Source of the DNA: Mycolicibacterium sp. P9-22
GTDB lineage: Bacteria; Actinomycetota; Actinomycetes; Mycobacteriales; Mycobacteriaceae
Assembly (NCBI RefSeq): GCF_008329585.1
Contig: NZ_NPKP01000011.1
Coordinates: forward strand, 124,001 to 188,000
Reading direction: 5' to 3'
Length of the DNA stretch: 64,000 nt
Position 1 is the first letter of the stretch. Every line of letters starts with the position of its first letter. The translations under genes and the position numbers were made by a program. Of the stretch, positions 35,429 through 44,289 are shown piece after piece. The notes below the pieces were generated by a model that was not told the origin of the DNA, did no database searches, and saw nothing but the letters and a program-made list of their open reading frames with translations.

Positions 35429-35716
35429 TTCAATCCTCCCCCAAACGGCCCTGCGCAGACTGTGCCAGACCCCCGTGGCAGGCGGCGGCATTTTGCCCAC
35501 CTGCCGTGAAATGCGCTCCTCGTGGGAGGCGCCGCTCATGTCATCGCGGTCGTGCGTGGCTGCGTTACACACGCCCATCGGCATACCTCAGTGCCATTGC
35601 GGGCCAATCGAAGTGGACCGCACCTGTGACGATCGACAGCCGGGTTCCCCGGCCACGGCCAGAACGCTCCGGCCCGGAGCAGGGCTGGCGGCATGGCAAT
35701 TATCTATTGAATCCGA

Positions 35717-35728
35717 TACGATCGTTTT
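35717..35728 (+). promoter_or_regulatory. Leaderless -10 element of the membrane-anchored hydrolase gene
   Basis: TACGAT (35717-35722) is followed by six bases and the GTG at 35729. It overlaps a small palindrome CGATCG (35719-35724 region). Confidence 0.5.
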
Positions 35729-36799
35729 GTGTCTGATAGAAACGCGGTTCGTGAGTCGATGCCTGGCTGGGCGCGCCGGACGCTTATCGCGGTGGGCTGC
35801 GTCATCGCGCTGGTGTCCTCGACCGGCCTATGGGTGATCTATCAGAATGACTTCACCGTCCGAGAACAGCGCGTCACGATTCCCGGCGCGCAACAGCCCC
35901 TCGACGGTGTCCTGGCGCTGCCGGAGCGCGGCACCGGACCGTTCGGGCTGGTGGTGTTCGTGCACGGCGACGGGCCGGCCGATGCCACCGGTCACTCCTT
36001 CTATCGGCCCCTCTGGGAGACCTTCGCGCGGGCCGGGTACGCGTCGTTGTCCTGGAACAAACCGGGCATCGACGGCGCGCCCGGTAACTGGCTGAACCAG
36101 AGCATGCGGGACCGCACGGCGGAGGTGACCGCGGCCATCGACTGGGCCCGGGGACGCTCGGACATCGACCCGCGTCGCATCGGGGGATGGGCCATCAGCC
36201 AGGGCGGCTGGGTACTGCCCGAGGTGGCCGCACAACGCCACGATCTGCAGTTCGTGATCCTGGCCGGCGTGGCCGTCAACTGGCTGCGCCAGGGCGAGTA
36301 CAACCTGCGGGCTGAATTGCGTGCCCGCGAAGCGCCGGAGTCCGAACTGACCGCCGCCCTGACGCGGCGCGACCGGACGAACCAGCTGCTACGCGAGGAC
36401 GCCGACTACGACCGATACGTCGCGGCCGGCATCGACGCGACACCGGTGTCGGCCGACCGGTGGGGATTCATCGCCCGCAACTACCTGGCCGATGTCACGA
36501 CCGCACTGCCCCGGATCGAGACTCCGGTGCTGCTCGCCCTCGGCGAGAGCGACCGCAACGTCGACGTGACCGAAACCGAGCGCGTCTACCGCGAGATGGT
36601 GCGCCCCGGCCTGCTGACCGTCCAGACCTACCCGCACGCATCGCACAACATCGCCAGGGAGGAACTGGACAACAACCACGACAGCGTGACGTCGTTCCTG
36701 GTCGCCGTGTTCGCGCCGCGCCAGATCTATGCCCCCGGCTATCTCGACAACCTGCGCCGGTACGTCGAACAACAACCGCCAGCGAGGAACACACCATGA
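35729..36799 (+). CDS. Membrane-anchored alpha/beta hydrolase (dienelactone-hydrolase-like/prolyl oligopeptidase-like)
   Basis: A 356-residue hydrolase. One hydrophobic helix (residues ~17-38) after a basic N terminus anchors it so that the catalytic part faces outside or stays tethered. The body shows VVFVHGDGPAD near 76, the elbow GGWAISQGGW (Ser near residue 157), and PHASHNI with the catalytic His near 307. The start is supported by the leaderless promoter. Its stop overlaps the ATG of the following dehydrogenase by four bases (ATGA), so the two are co-translated and may act in series. Confidence 0.8.
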   Translation: MSDRNAVRESMPGWARRTLIAVGCVIALVSSTGLWVIYQNDFTVREQRVTIPGAQQPLDGVLALPERGTGPFGLVVFVHGDGPADATGHSFYRPLWETFARAGYASLSWNKPGIDGAPGNWLNQSMRDRTAEVTAAIDWARGRSDIDPRRIGGWAISQGGWVLPEVAAQRHDLQFVILAGVAVNWLRQGEYNLRAELRAREAPESELTAALTRRDRTNQLLREDADYDRYVAAGIDATPVSADRWGFIARNYLADVTTALPRIETPVLLALGESDRNVDVTETERVYREMVRPGLLTVQTYPHASHNIAREELDNNHDSVTSFLVAVFAPRQIYAPGYLDNLRRYVEQQPPARNTP

Positions 36800-38022
36800 G
36801 AGTTCTCGCCCTGGGCGGCCCCGGCGCGATGGGCGCCGTGGCGGTCCGCGCCGCGACGCGACTGCCCGGTATCGAGGAGATCGTCATCGCCGACCGCGAC
36901 GGCGACGCCGCCGAACTGCTGTCCCGACAGCTGGCCGACGCACCGGTGCCGGTCCGCGCCGTCACAGTGGACGTCACCGACGATGCGGCACTGCGCAACA
37001 CGCTGGCCCCGATGGACCTGGTGGTCAACACCGTCGGCCCGTACTACCGCTTCGGCCTCACGGTCTTGCGGGCGGCGATAGCGACCGGCACGCACTATGT
37101 CGACATCTGCGATGACTGGGAACCGACGATGCAGATGCTCGAACTCGACGGCACCGCCCGCAGCGCGGGCGTGTGCGCCGTCATCGGGATGGGGGCCAGT
37201 CCGGGTGCGAGCAACCTGCTCGCCGCGACCGCGGCCGCCGAACTCGACTCGATATGCGATGCATACACCGCGTGGCCCGTCGACGTCCCCGCCGGCAACG
37301 CCGGTGATGCCGCCGGGGTGCTGCTGGGCCCCGACGGCCGGCCCTCCGCCGCGGCGGTGCATTGGATGCAGCAGAGCAGCGGGACGATCTCGACCGTGAG
37401 CAGCGGCCGCCTCGTCACGCAACGCCCTTTGTGTCCGGTCAGTTTGGCGCTGCCTGGCGGACGGAAGGGGACCGCCTACTCGGTCGGTCACCCCGAACCG
37501 ATCACGCTGCACCGCACACTCGGCCTGACCGGGGAGGCCGCCAACCTGATGGTGATCACTCCGAAGATGCTGGCCTACCTCGATGTGCTGCGCCGCGACA
37601 TCGACCGGGGCCGGCTGACCAACGAGACGGCCGCCGGCCAGCTCGCCGAACCAAATCTGCTGCGCTACCTCCGATCACTGCCGACCGCGCTGCGCTCGAA
37701 GGGGCCGGGTACGCTGCCGCCGTTCTTCGCCGCCGTCACAGGCCCGAGTCAGGGGCGCGACCACATGGTGGTGGCGTACCTGAATTTGGCGGGTCCAGCG
37801 GACGATCCCGCGCGCGGACTGCTGGGTGATATGGCCCGCGCCACGGGAATCCCACTCGCGGTGGGCATGTCACAGATTGTCGACGGCACGGCGAGACGCC
37901 CGGGCGTGCATCCGCCGGACGCCGTCATCGATCCACAACGGTTCTTCCCCGACTTCGACCGCCAACTCGGCAGACCGGCCGGCGTCCCGTTGGTCGTCGT
38001 CGAGCGGGAACCGATTGCCTAG
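36796..38022 (+). CDS. Saccharopine-dehydrogenase-like NAD(P)-binding protein
   Basis: A 408-residue protein with N-terminal Rossmann motif VLALGGPGAMGAVAV near residue 3 and a following MDLVVNTVGPYYRFGLTVLRAA block, typical of the saccharopine dehydrogenase NADP-binding family (DUF family with a YHYVDICDDWEP-like motif near 100). Mycobacterial members reduce or dehydrogenate unknown substrates. The longer frame to 36460 is inside the hydrolase gene and is rejected. It is translationally coupled to that hydrolase. Confidence 0.78.
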   Translation: MRVLALGGPGAMGAVAVRAATRLPGIEEIVIADRDGDAAELLSRQLADAPVPVRAVTVDVTDDAALRNTLAPMDLVVNTVGPYYRFGLTVLRAAIATGTHYVDICDDWEPTMQMLELDGTARSAGVCAVIGMGASPGASNLLAATAAAELDSICDAYTAWPVDVPAGNAGDAAGVLLGPDGRPSAAAVHWMQQSSGTISTVSSGRLVTQRPLCPVSLALPGGRKGTAYSVGHPEPITLHRTLGLTGEAANLMVITPKMLAYLDVLRRDIDRGRLTNETAAGQLAEPNLLRYLRSLPTALRSKGPGTLPPFFAAVTGPSQGRDHMVVAYLNLAGPADDPARGLLGDMARATGIPLAVGMSQIVDGTARRPGVHPPDAVIDPQRFFPDFDRQLGRPAGVPLVVVEREPIA

Positions 38023-38069
38023 AATCGTCGATATCGCACTCGTCACGAGGCGGGTAAGGAGTCAAACCG

Positions 38070-38960
38070 TTGGACATTCCCACCCGCACACTCGTCGAGA
38101 GCATGATCCGCGAAGACGCCACGATCGACAGCGGTGCGCTCTACGATGTCGCCAACGTCCTCGGGATGTCCGACCAGCAGGTGCGGCTGTGCATCAAGCG
38201 TTTGATCGCCGACGGTCAATTCACTCAAGAAGGTCGCGGACGTAAAGCCTTGCTGCGGGCGACGAATCGGGTGCGCAGCACCATCACGCCGGACCGTGAA
38301 TACGTGCGATACATGTATGCCCAGGACACGGGCAGCGCTCCGTGGGACGGAGTGTGGCATCTGGTGGCGTTCGGGGTCCCCGAGTCGGTGCGGGCAGCAC
38401 GCGACGCGATGCGCGATGCCATCACCCGACTCGGCGGCGCTCCCATTCAGGGCGGCCTGTATGTCTCACCGAACCGGTGGGAGGGCCTGATATCCGCGGC
38501 GGCAACGGAATTCGGAGTCGGCCGGCACGTGGCGACGCTGACCACCACCGACTTGTCCGTCGGCGGTGTCGACGCGCCGCGTGAGCTGGTCGATCGACTG
38601 TGGCCGCTGGACCAGATCGCCGAGCGGCATCGACGGCTGCTTGTCGTGGCCGAGCGCTCACTGTCGGCGCTGCGGACGGCATCACCGACCGAACACCTCA
38701 CCATTGCGATCGAACTCGCCGCCGAGTTCACTCAGGCCGTCGAGCCCGACCCGTTACTGCCGCCGCAACTGTTGCCGCAGCCGTGGGTCGGCACCACAGC
38801 ACGGGCGGCGGTGGCCGCCTGCTGGGCGGAGTTGCTGAAATCCGGCCGCCAGCCGATCAGATTGTTCCGGTGGTACGCCGATGTGATCGCAGAGGTCTCA
38901 CAGACGGCGACCTCGGACAGGACGGCGTCCTCATTGCCCGCCGCCGATCATTGCGTATGA
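38070..38960 (+). CDS. PaaX-like transcriptional regulator
   Basis: A 296-residue protein with an N-terminal winged helix (ALYDVANVLGMSDQQVRLCIKRLIADGQFTQEGRGRKALL) and the PaaX-type middle/C-terminal domains (WDGVWHLVAFGVPESVRAARDAMR, then GGLYVSPNRWEGL). PaaX represses phenylacetate genes by binding phenylacetyl-CoA; this one lies next to no paa genes, so its target is unknown. TTG 38070 is taken as start because AAGGAG stands eight bases upstream. It sits between a dehydrogenase and a TetR gene at the edge of the large catabolic region. Confidence 0.72.
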   Translation: MDIPTRTLVESMIREDATIDSGALYDVANVLGMSDQQVRLCIKRLIADGQFTQEGRGRKALLRATNRVRSTITPDREYVRYMYAQDTGSAPWDGVWHLVAFGVPESVRAARDAMRDAITRLGGAPIQGGLYVSPNRWEGLISAAATEFGVGRHVATLTTTDLSVGGVDAPRELVDRLWPLDQIAERHRRLLVVAERSLSALRTASPTEHLTIAIELAAEFTQAVEPDPLLPPQLLPQPWVGTTARAAVAACWAELLKSGRQPIRLFRWYADVIAEVSQTATSDRTASSLPAADHCV

Positions 38961-39011
38961 GCGCAATGTTCAGGGCGTCGATGCTGGCGCACCGAACGCG
39001 GTAGGTACCGT

Positions 39012-39022
39012 ACTCTCAGAGT
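39012..39022 (+). promoter_or_regulatory. Short palindrome upstream of TetR gene, candidate operator
   Basis: ACTCT (39012-39016), one base, AGAGT (39018-39022). It overlaps a TACTCT -10-like hexamer (39011-39016) and ends 22 bases before the GTG, so a repressor bound here would block its own gene. Confidence 0.35.
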
Positions 39023-39044
39023 TCGAGCGGAGAGGTGGGTCGTC

Positions 39045-39644
39045 GTGGCGCGGGTGCGGAATCAGGATGCGCGTCGCAGTCAACTCGTGACGGCCGCGAT
39101 CGCAGTCATTGCCGACCGGGGTGTCGGTGGCGTGCGGGTGAAGGACATCGCCGATGCCGCACAGATCTCGCCGCGGTTGGTGGCCTACTACTACCCGGAG
39201 ATCGAAGACCTCATTGACGAGGTCTATCGCAACGCCGTGGACCGGTACTACTGGCAGCGACTGGAAGCCATCAGCAGGCTCGATGATCCTCGTGACCGGC
39301 TGGCCAACCTCATCGAATCGGGTCTGCCCTCGGGCAATGACGACATGCTCAATCGCGCCCTCTACGAACTGGCTGTCAACGCAGGTCGCGACCCATCTCA
39401 CGGGACATTGCTGACCCTGCTGTTCGACCGCGAGGTATCGCTGTACGTCGCGGTACTGGAGGCCGGCCGCTCATCGGGCGCCTTCGCGCTGACCGAACCC
39501 GTGCTGGCGGTCGCGCAGAACTTCGTCGCACTCGAAGATGCGTACGGCATGCACCTCAACGGCGGAAATTCGTCATTGGACGCCGCAACGGCCGTCGGTC
39601 TCCTGCGGTCCTATGCACGCGCGGTCACCGGCGCCGACATCTAG
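39045..39644 (+). CDS. TetR family transcriptional regulator
   Basis: A 199-residue TetR protein: helix-turn-helix RSQLVTAAIAVIADRGVGGVRVKDIADAAQISPRLVAYYYPEIEDL, followed by a ligand-binding helical domain without recognisable specificity. GTG 39045 is preceded by GAGAGG. It lies 155 bases upstream of the HDAC-like amidohydrolase on the same strand, so it may control that gene and the aminotransferase downstream. A short palindrome overlaps its own promoter. Confidence 0.8.
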   Translation: MARVRNQDARRSQLVTAAIAVIADRGVGGVRVKDIADAAQISPRLVAYYYPEIEDLIDEVYRNAVDRYYWQRLEAISRLDDPRDRLANLIESGLPSGNDDMLNRALYELAVNAGRDPSHGTLLTLLFDREVSLYVAVLEAGRSSGAFALTEPVLAVAQNFVALEDAYGMHLNGGNSSLDAATAVGLLRSYARAVTGADI

Positions 39645-39799
39645 CGCCCACCCGCCGCCCGCGGCCGCCTCGACGGGCCGGTTCCTGCTTCGGTGCCGTG
39701 TCGACGGCGATCCTGTTGTCCACACGCCTTGACGGCGGCCCCATACCGGGGCATTCTTTGCGGTTAAGCGCAGAAAATGTGAAGGGGATTACCGGATCG

Positions 39800-40939
39800 A
39801 TGGAAAGTGACGGCGGCGGGACGGGTTTCTATCACGACGAACTGTGCCTGTGGCACAGCACGGGCGAAGCCGTGCTGTTTCTCCCCGTCGGCGGCTGGCT
39901 GCAACCGCTCGCCGGTGGCGGGCACCCCGAGTCGCCCGAGACCAAGCGCCGCCTGAAAGCCCTCCTGGACGTATCCGGACTGACCCGCCACCTGGCGGTC
40001 AGCAGTGCAGACCCTGTGACCATCGACGACCTGCGGCGAGTACACACTGCGGATTACGTCGAGCGCTTCCAGACCCTCAGTGCGGGCCGCGGCGGCGAGA
40101 TCGGCCCCGAGGCGCTGTTCTCGCACGGCGGATTCGACATCGCGTCACTGTCCGCCGGCCTGGCCAAGCAGGCCGTCTTCGACGTGCTCGACGGTGTCCG
40201 GCGAAACGCCTATGCGCTGTCCCGCCCGCCGGGGCACCACTGCCTGCCCGACAGCGGGATGGGGTTCTGCCTACTGTCCAACATCGCCATCGCAATCGAA
40301 GCGGCGAAGGTAAGCCGCGGCCTCGGCAAGGTCGCCGTCATCGACTGGGATGTCCACCACGGCAATGGAAACCAGCACATCTACTACCAGCGCGACGATG
40401 TGCTGACGATATCGCTGCACCAGGAGAACTGTTTCCCGGTCGACACCGGAGCCGTCGGCGAACTCGGCGACGGTCGTGGCCGGGGATTCAATCTGAACGT
40501 ACCGCTGCCCCCGGGCTCAGGCCATGACACCTACCTGCACGCCATGCGCACGATCGTGGTTCCTGCCCTCGAGTGGTTCCGACCAGATCTGGTCGTGGTG
40601 GCAAGCGGGCTCGACGCCAACGCCGTCGATCCTCTCGCGCGTCAGCTGTTGTACTCCGGTTCTTTTCGGGAGATGACCCGCCTCATCCAGGAAGTGGCCG
40701 ACGGACTGTGCGGCGGTCGGCTGGTCGTCGTGCATGAGGGTGGTTACGCCGAATCCGCCGTGCCGTTCTGCGGTTTGGCGATCATCGAGACACTCTCGAA
40801 CTTCCGCACCGACGTGGTCGACCCGTTCGAGGAAACCTTCGTCGCACAACAGCCGACGCCACGCGTAGCCGGCTACCAGACCGCGATTGTCGACGACATC
40901 GCGCGCGAACTCCGCGCAAACCGCACCACCGTCAACTGA
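39800..40939 (+). CDS. Class II histone-deacetylase-like amidohydrolase (acetylpolyamine amidohydrolase family)
   Basis: A 379-residue zinc amidohydrolase: SRPPGHHCLPDSGMGFCLLSNIAIA (tandem His of the charge relay), DWDVHHGNGNQ (zinc ligands Asp and His), and SGLDANAVDPL (third ligand Asp) with a final HEGGY. These define the HDAC/acuC/acetylpolyamine amidohydrolase family, which removes acyl groups from acyl-amines or lysine. Bacterial members next to amine-catabolic genes usually deacylate small N-acyl amines. ATG 39800 is 16 bases before the aminotransferase operon? it precedes the aminotransferase start by 1156 bases and ends 16 bases before it. AAGGGGA precedes the start; the frame to 39698 has no motif. 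Confidence 0.82.
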   Translation: MESDGGGTGFYHDELCLWHSTGEAVLFLPVGGWLQPLAGGGHPESPETKRRLKALLDVSGLTRHLAVSSADPVTIDDLRRVHTADYVERFQTLSAGRGGEIGPEALFSHGGFDIASLSAGLAKQAVFDVLDGVRRNAYALSRPPGHHCLPDSGMGFCLLSNIAIAIEAAKVSRGLGKVAVIDWDVHHGNGNQHIYYQRDDVLTISLHQENCFPVDTGAVGELGDGRGRGFNLNVPLPPGSGHDTYLHAMRTIVVPALEWFRPDLVVVASGLDANAVDPLARQLLYSGSFREMTRLIQEVADGLCGGRLVVVHEGGYAESAVPFCGLAIIETLSNFRTDVVDPFEETFVAQQPTPRVAGYQTAIVDDIARELRANRTTVN

Positions 40940-40955
40940 GAGGACTGCATCACCC

Positions 40956-42377
40956 ATGACCGACACCATCGAGAGTCCGGAAACACCGGCTCGGGCCGGC
41001 GAATCGACAAGCGACCTCGGACGGTTGGCACAGCGTCACCTCGTCATGAGCTTCACCCCGGGGTCGGCCTACACCGATGCGCCGCCACCGGTGATGGTGC
41101 GTGGTGAGGGAAGCCATCTTTGGGATGCCGAAGGGCGGCAGTACATCGACGCTCTTGCCGGATTGTTCTGCGTCAACGTCGGTTACAGCTTCGGCGGCGA
41201 GATCGGCGATGCAGTGCGCGACCAGATGGCCGAGCTGCCCTATTACACCAATTGGGGGGTGGCGCACCCGCCGGCGGTGAAGCTCGCCACCAAGATCGCC
41301 GAACTGGCCCCGGCCGGACTGGACCGCGTGTACTTCACCTCCGGCGGCGGGGAATCCAACGAGGCCGCCATCAAGCTCATCAGGCAATATCACCAGGCAC
41401 GCGGCGAGCACGGGCGGATCAAGTTCATCTCGCGGCGCGCGGCCTACCACGGCACCTCATTCGGTGCGTTGTCCCTCAACGGTATGACCAACCTGCGCAA
41501 GCAGTTCGAGCCCCTGATGTACGGGTCTCGGCACATCACCAACAGCAAGCGCTACAAGCGTCCCGCGGGGGAGACCGAGCAGCAGTTCACCGAGTCCCTG
41601 CTGCGCGAGATAGAGACCCTGGTCGTGCAGGAGGGTCCGGACACCGTGGCCGGCATCTTCCTCGAACCGATGCAGAACGCCGGTGGGTCGTTGGTCCCAC
41701 CCGAGGGATTCCACGACGGAGTACGTGAAATATGCGACCGGCACGGCATCGTGCTGGTGGCCGACGAAGTCATCTGCGGGTTCGGCCGGCTGGGCGAGTG
41801 GTTCGGTTCGACCCGGTTCAACGTACGGCCCGACATCATCACTTTCGCCAAGGGCGTCTCGTCGGCCCACGCGCCACTGGGCGGCATGATCACCAAGAGC
41901 GAGATCCTCGACACCGTCAACGCAGGCCCGGACGGTATGTATCTACACGGCTTGACCTTTGGGGGACATCCTGCGGCGTGTGCCGCCGGGCTGGCCAATA
42001 TCGCGGTGATGGAACGCGAGGACGTCCTCGGCAACGTCCGGCGCAACGAGGCGTACTTCCGTGCCCAACTGGACACGCTGCTCGGTCAACGGCTCGTCGG
42101 CGATGTCCGTGGCCTCGGGTATCACTACTCGTTGGAGCTGGTGACCGACAAGGCGCGGTGCACGTGGTCGGCGGCGACGACTGCCAACGACTTCGTCCAC
42201 ACCATCCTCGCACCTGCGCTCTTCGACGCCGGAATCCTCTGCCGCACGGCGGTAGACCACGAAGGCACGCCGCTCGTGCAGTTCTCCCCGCCGTTGGTGT
42301 TCAGCCGTGCCGACATAGACGAACTGGTCGGGCGTCTCGGCAGCATCCTGGAGGTACTCGCCGACCGCGTGCTGTAG
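40956..42377 (+). CDS. Class III PLP-dependent aminotransferase (omega-transaminase type)
   Basis: A 473-residue class III aminotransferase. PLP-binding Lys289 lies in TFAKGVSS, Asp260 in VADEVICGFGR, and the substrate region has FTSGGGESNEAAIKL and EPMQNAGGSLVPPEGF. These enzymes move an amino group from amines such as putrescine, GABA or other omega-amines to pyruvate or 2-oxoglutarate, leaving an aldehyde. The gene begins 16 bases after the HDAC-like gene and is probably in its operon; together they would deacylate and then transaminate an amine. A strong hairpin follows its stop. Confidence 0.88.
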   Translation: MTDTIESPETPARAGESTSDLGRLAQRHLVMSFTPGSAYTDAPPPVMVRGEGSHLWDAEGRQYIDALAGLFCVNVGYSFGGEIGDAVRDQMAELPYYTNWGVAHPPAVKLATKIAELAPAGLDRVYFTSGGGESNEAAIKLIRQYHQARGEHGRIKFISRRAAYHGTSFGALSLNGMTNLRKQFEPLMYGSRHITNSKRYKRPAGETEQQFTESLLREIETLVVQEGPDTVAGIFLEPMQNAGGSLVPPEGFHDGVREICDRHGIVLVADEVICGFGRLGEWFGSTRFNVRPDIITFAKGVSSAHAPLGGMITKSEILDTVNAGPDGMYLHGLTFGGHPAACAAGLANIAVMEREDVLGNVRRNEAYFRAQLDTLLGQRLVGDVRGLGYHYSLELVTDKARCTWSAATTANDFVHTILAPALFDAGILCRTAVDHEGTPLVQFSPPLVFSRADIDELVGRLGSILEVLADRVL

Positions 42378-42391
42378 CTCGACGGAGCCGA

Positions 42392-42429
42392 CTATTCGCC
42401 CGCACCCGGCACGGGGCGTGGGCGAATAG
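42392..42429 (+). terminator. Hairpin after aminotransferase gene
   Basis: CTATTCGCCC (42392-42401) and GGGCGAATAG (42420-42429) form a perfect 10-bp stem, with a smaller CCCG/CGGG stem inside the loop. It begins 15 bases after the stop codon. No U-run follows, as is common for actinobacterial terminators, so termination is likely but not certain. Confidence 0.6.
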
Positions 42430-42459
42430 CCATGTCCGAGTGGATAATTCACGAACAGT

Positions 42460-42474
42460 ATCGGAATAACCGAT
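42460..42474. promoter_or_regulatory. Inverted repeat upstream of the APC permease
   Basis: ATCGG (42460-42464) and CCGAT (42470-42474) flank five bases, AATAA. The half-site ATCGG recurs in the candidate LysR sites at 48828-48832 and 49810-49814. It is 107 bases before the permease ATG at 42581. Confidence 0.35.
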
Positions 42475-42580
42475 CTTCTGATCAGGAAAAGAGTTCTTTA
42501 CAGATCCCGGCGTTGGCCGCAGTGTCATTGCTCACAGGAGCGACACCGTTCGCTGATCAAATCAAGCAAAGGCGCGACAG

Positions 42581-44128
42581 ATGGCCCCAGGCAACCCCGT
42601 TGAAGTAAGAGCGGACGAGCGCACCGCTCGCGCCGCCAGCGAGACCCGACATCTCCAGAAGTCGCTCGGCCGGCTCGACATCATCTTCCTCATCGTCGCG
42701 GCAGTCGTGTCGATCGAGGTTCTCGGACAGGTATCGAGCTTCGGCGGGCAGACATTCACCTGGGCGCTCGTGCTCGCCGTGTTCTTTCTCGTGCCCTACG
42801 GTCTGATCTTCGCCGAGATCGGTAGCACCTTCACCGACGAGGGTGGCGTCTACGTCTGGGTTCGCCGTGCCTTCGGTCGGCCGATGGCAGCACTGGCATC
42901 GTTGTTGACGTGGGTGACGCAACCTGTCTGGGTCGGCGGCTCATGCACATTCATCGCAGGGGAGGTGGTGAGCACCTACGTCGTCCACTTCGAGCACGGA
43001 TCGCTGACGGACTATCTCTTTAAGACCGTGTTCGTCTGGATGACAGTCCTCGCGGCGGTCATCAGCCTGCGCCACGGCAAGTGGATTCCGAACGTGGGAG
43101 CCATCTTGAAGATTCTGTTCCTGATGCTGTTCATTGTGACGGCAGGAATCTACGCCGCCCGCAACGGCTTCGCGGGCCTGACCGCGGGTGACTTCTCACC
43201 CACACTCGCCGGACTGCTCGGCGTCACGCCCCTGCTGCTGTTCTCCTATCTCGGTTTCGAGTCGGGCAACAGCGCCGCAGAGGAGATGAAGAAGCCGGCC
43301 CGCGACGTGCCGATCGCCATCGCACGATCCTCCGCGATCGCCGCCGCTGCGTACCTGTTGCCCATCGCGGCGATCCTGCTCGTGGTACCCGCCGATCAGA
43401 TCACCGGGATCGGCGGGCTGATGGAGGCCGTCGCCACCGTGTTCAGCGTGTACGGTCCGGCCGCTCCGGTCATGCTGACCCTGAGCGGGATCGTGTTCGC
43501 GCTGGTGCTGATGACCCAGGGTGCCGCCTGGATGATCATCAGCGACCGTATGCAGGCAATGGCCGCGGCGGACGGGGCGTTTTTCGGTGGGTTCTTCGGC
43601 CGCTTCCATCCCAAGCTGGGCACACCGTTGCGGGTGAACCTGATGTCCGGTGTCGTGGGGACGATCTTCATGCTGGCCGCGATGGCGGTCAGCGGTTCTG
43701 CCGCCGCGGTCTTCGGCGTGGTGCTGTCGATCTCGGTGTCGACATTCCTGCTGAGCTACCTGATCTCGATTCCCGCCGCGGTGCGTCTGCGGACAGCGTT
43801 CCCCGAGGTCGTACGGCCGTTCAAAGTGCCGGTCTCGGACAACGTGTTTCGGGCGATGGGCGCGGTGTGCATCGGCTGGGTGGCGCTAGGCAGCTGGGTC
43901 GCCGTGTTCCCGGGAACACTCGACCGGCTCTTCGGCCTCGACTACGACTTCGAGGCGACGTGGGGCGTCAGTCTATGGGTGTTCGAACTGTTCACCCTCG
44001 GCACTCTGACCGCACTCGCCGCGCTGGGGATGGTGGGCTACGTGATGGCCAAGCCGCTACGTGTGGAGATTCGGCGCAGCGAGCAGACACCACACGTCGG
44101 CCCGGCTCCGGTACCGGCCGCCGACTGA
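42581..44128 (+). CDS. APC superfamily amino-acid/amine permease
   Basis: A 515-residue permease with twelve predicted helices; helix 1 begins SLGRLDIIFLIVAAVVSIEVLGQ and the cytosolic loop after helix 6 has YLGFESGNSAAEEMKKPARDVP, matching amine- and amino-acid-transporting APC carriers. A hydrophilic tail follows (EIRRSEQTPHVGPAPVPAAD). It probably imports the amine or amino acid used by the flanking enzymes. It starts 203 bases after the aminotransferase with its own intergenic region. Confidence 0.85.
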   Translation: MAPGNPVEVRADERTARAASETRHLQKSLGRLDIIFLIVAAVVSIEVLGQVSSFGGQTFTWALVLAVFFLVPYGLIFAEIGSTFTDEGGVYVWVRRAFGRPMAALASLLTWVTQPVWVGGSCTFIAGEVVSTYVVHFEHGSLTDYLFKTVFVWMTVLAAVISLRHGKWIPNVGAILKILFLMLFIVTAGIYAARNGFAGLTAGDFSPTLAGLLGVTPLLLFSYLGFESGNSAAEEMKKPARDVPIAIARSSAIAAAAYLLPIAAILLVVPADQITGIGGLMEAVATVFSVYGPAAPVMLTLSGIVFALVLMTQGAAWMIISDRMQAMAAADGAFFGGFFGRFHPKLGTPLRVNLMSGVVGTIFMLAAMAVSGSAAAVFGVVLSISVSTFLLSYLISIPAAVRLRTAFPEVVRPFKVPVSDNVFRAMGAVCIGWVALGSWVAVFPGTLDRLFGLDYDFEATWGVSLWVFELFTLGTLTALAALGMVGYVMAKPLRVEIRRSEQTPHVGPAPVPAAD

Positions 44129-44289
44129 GGGCATGTGCAGCGAGTCATGTCGGTACCGCACGACCGTGAATCGCCTAAACCGATGCAGTTGCCCTGTTCT
44201 TCGTGATTTACCTGTCCTAGCTGGCCGCCAATACTCGATTGATCGAGGCCACCACCGGCGCCAACGCCGTCATTCGAAAGTCGGATCCC

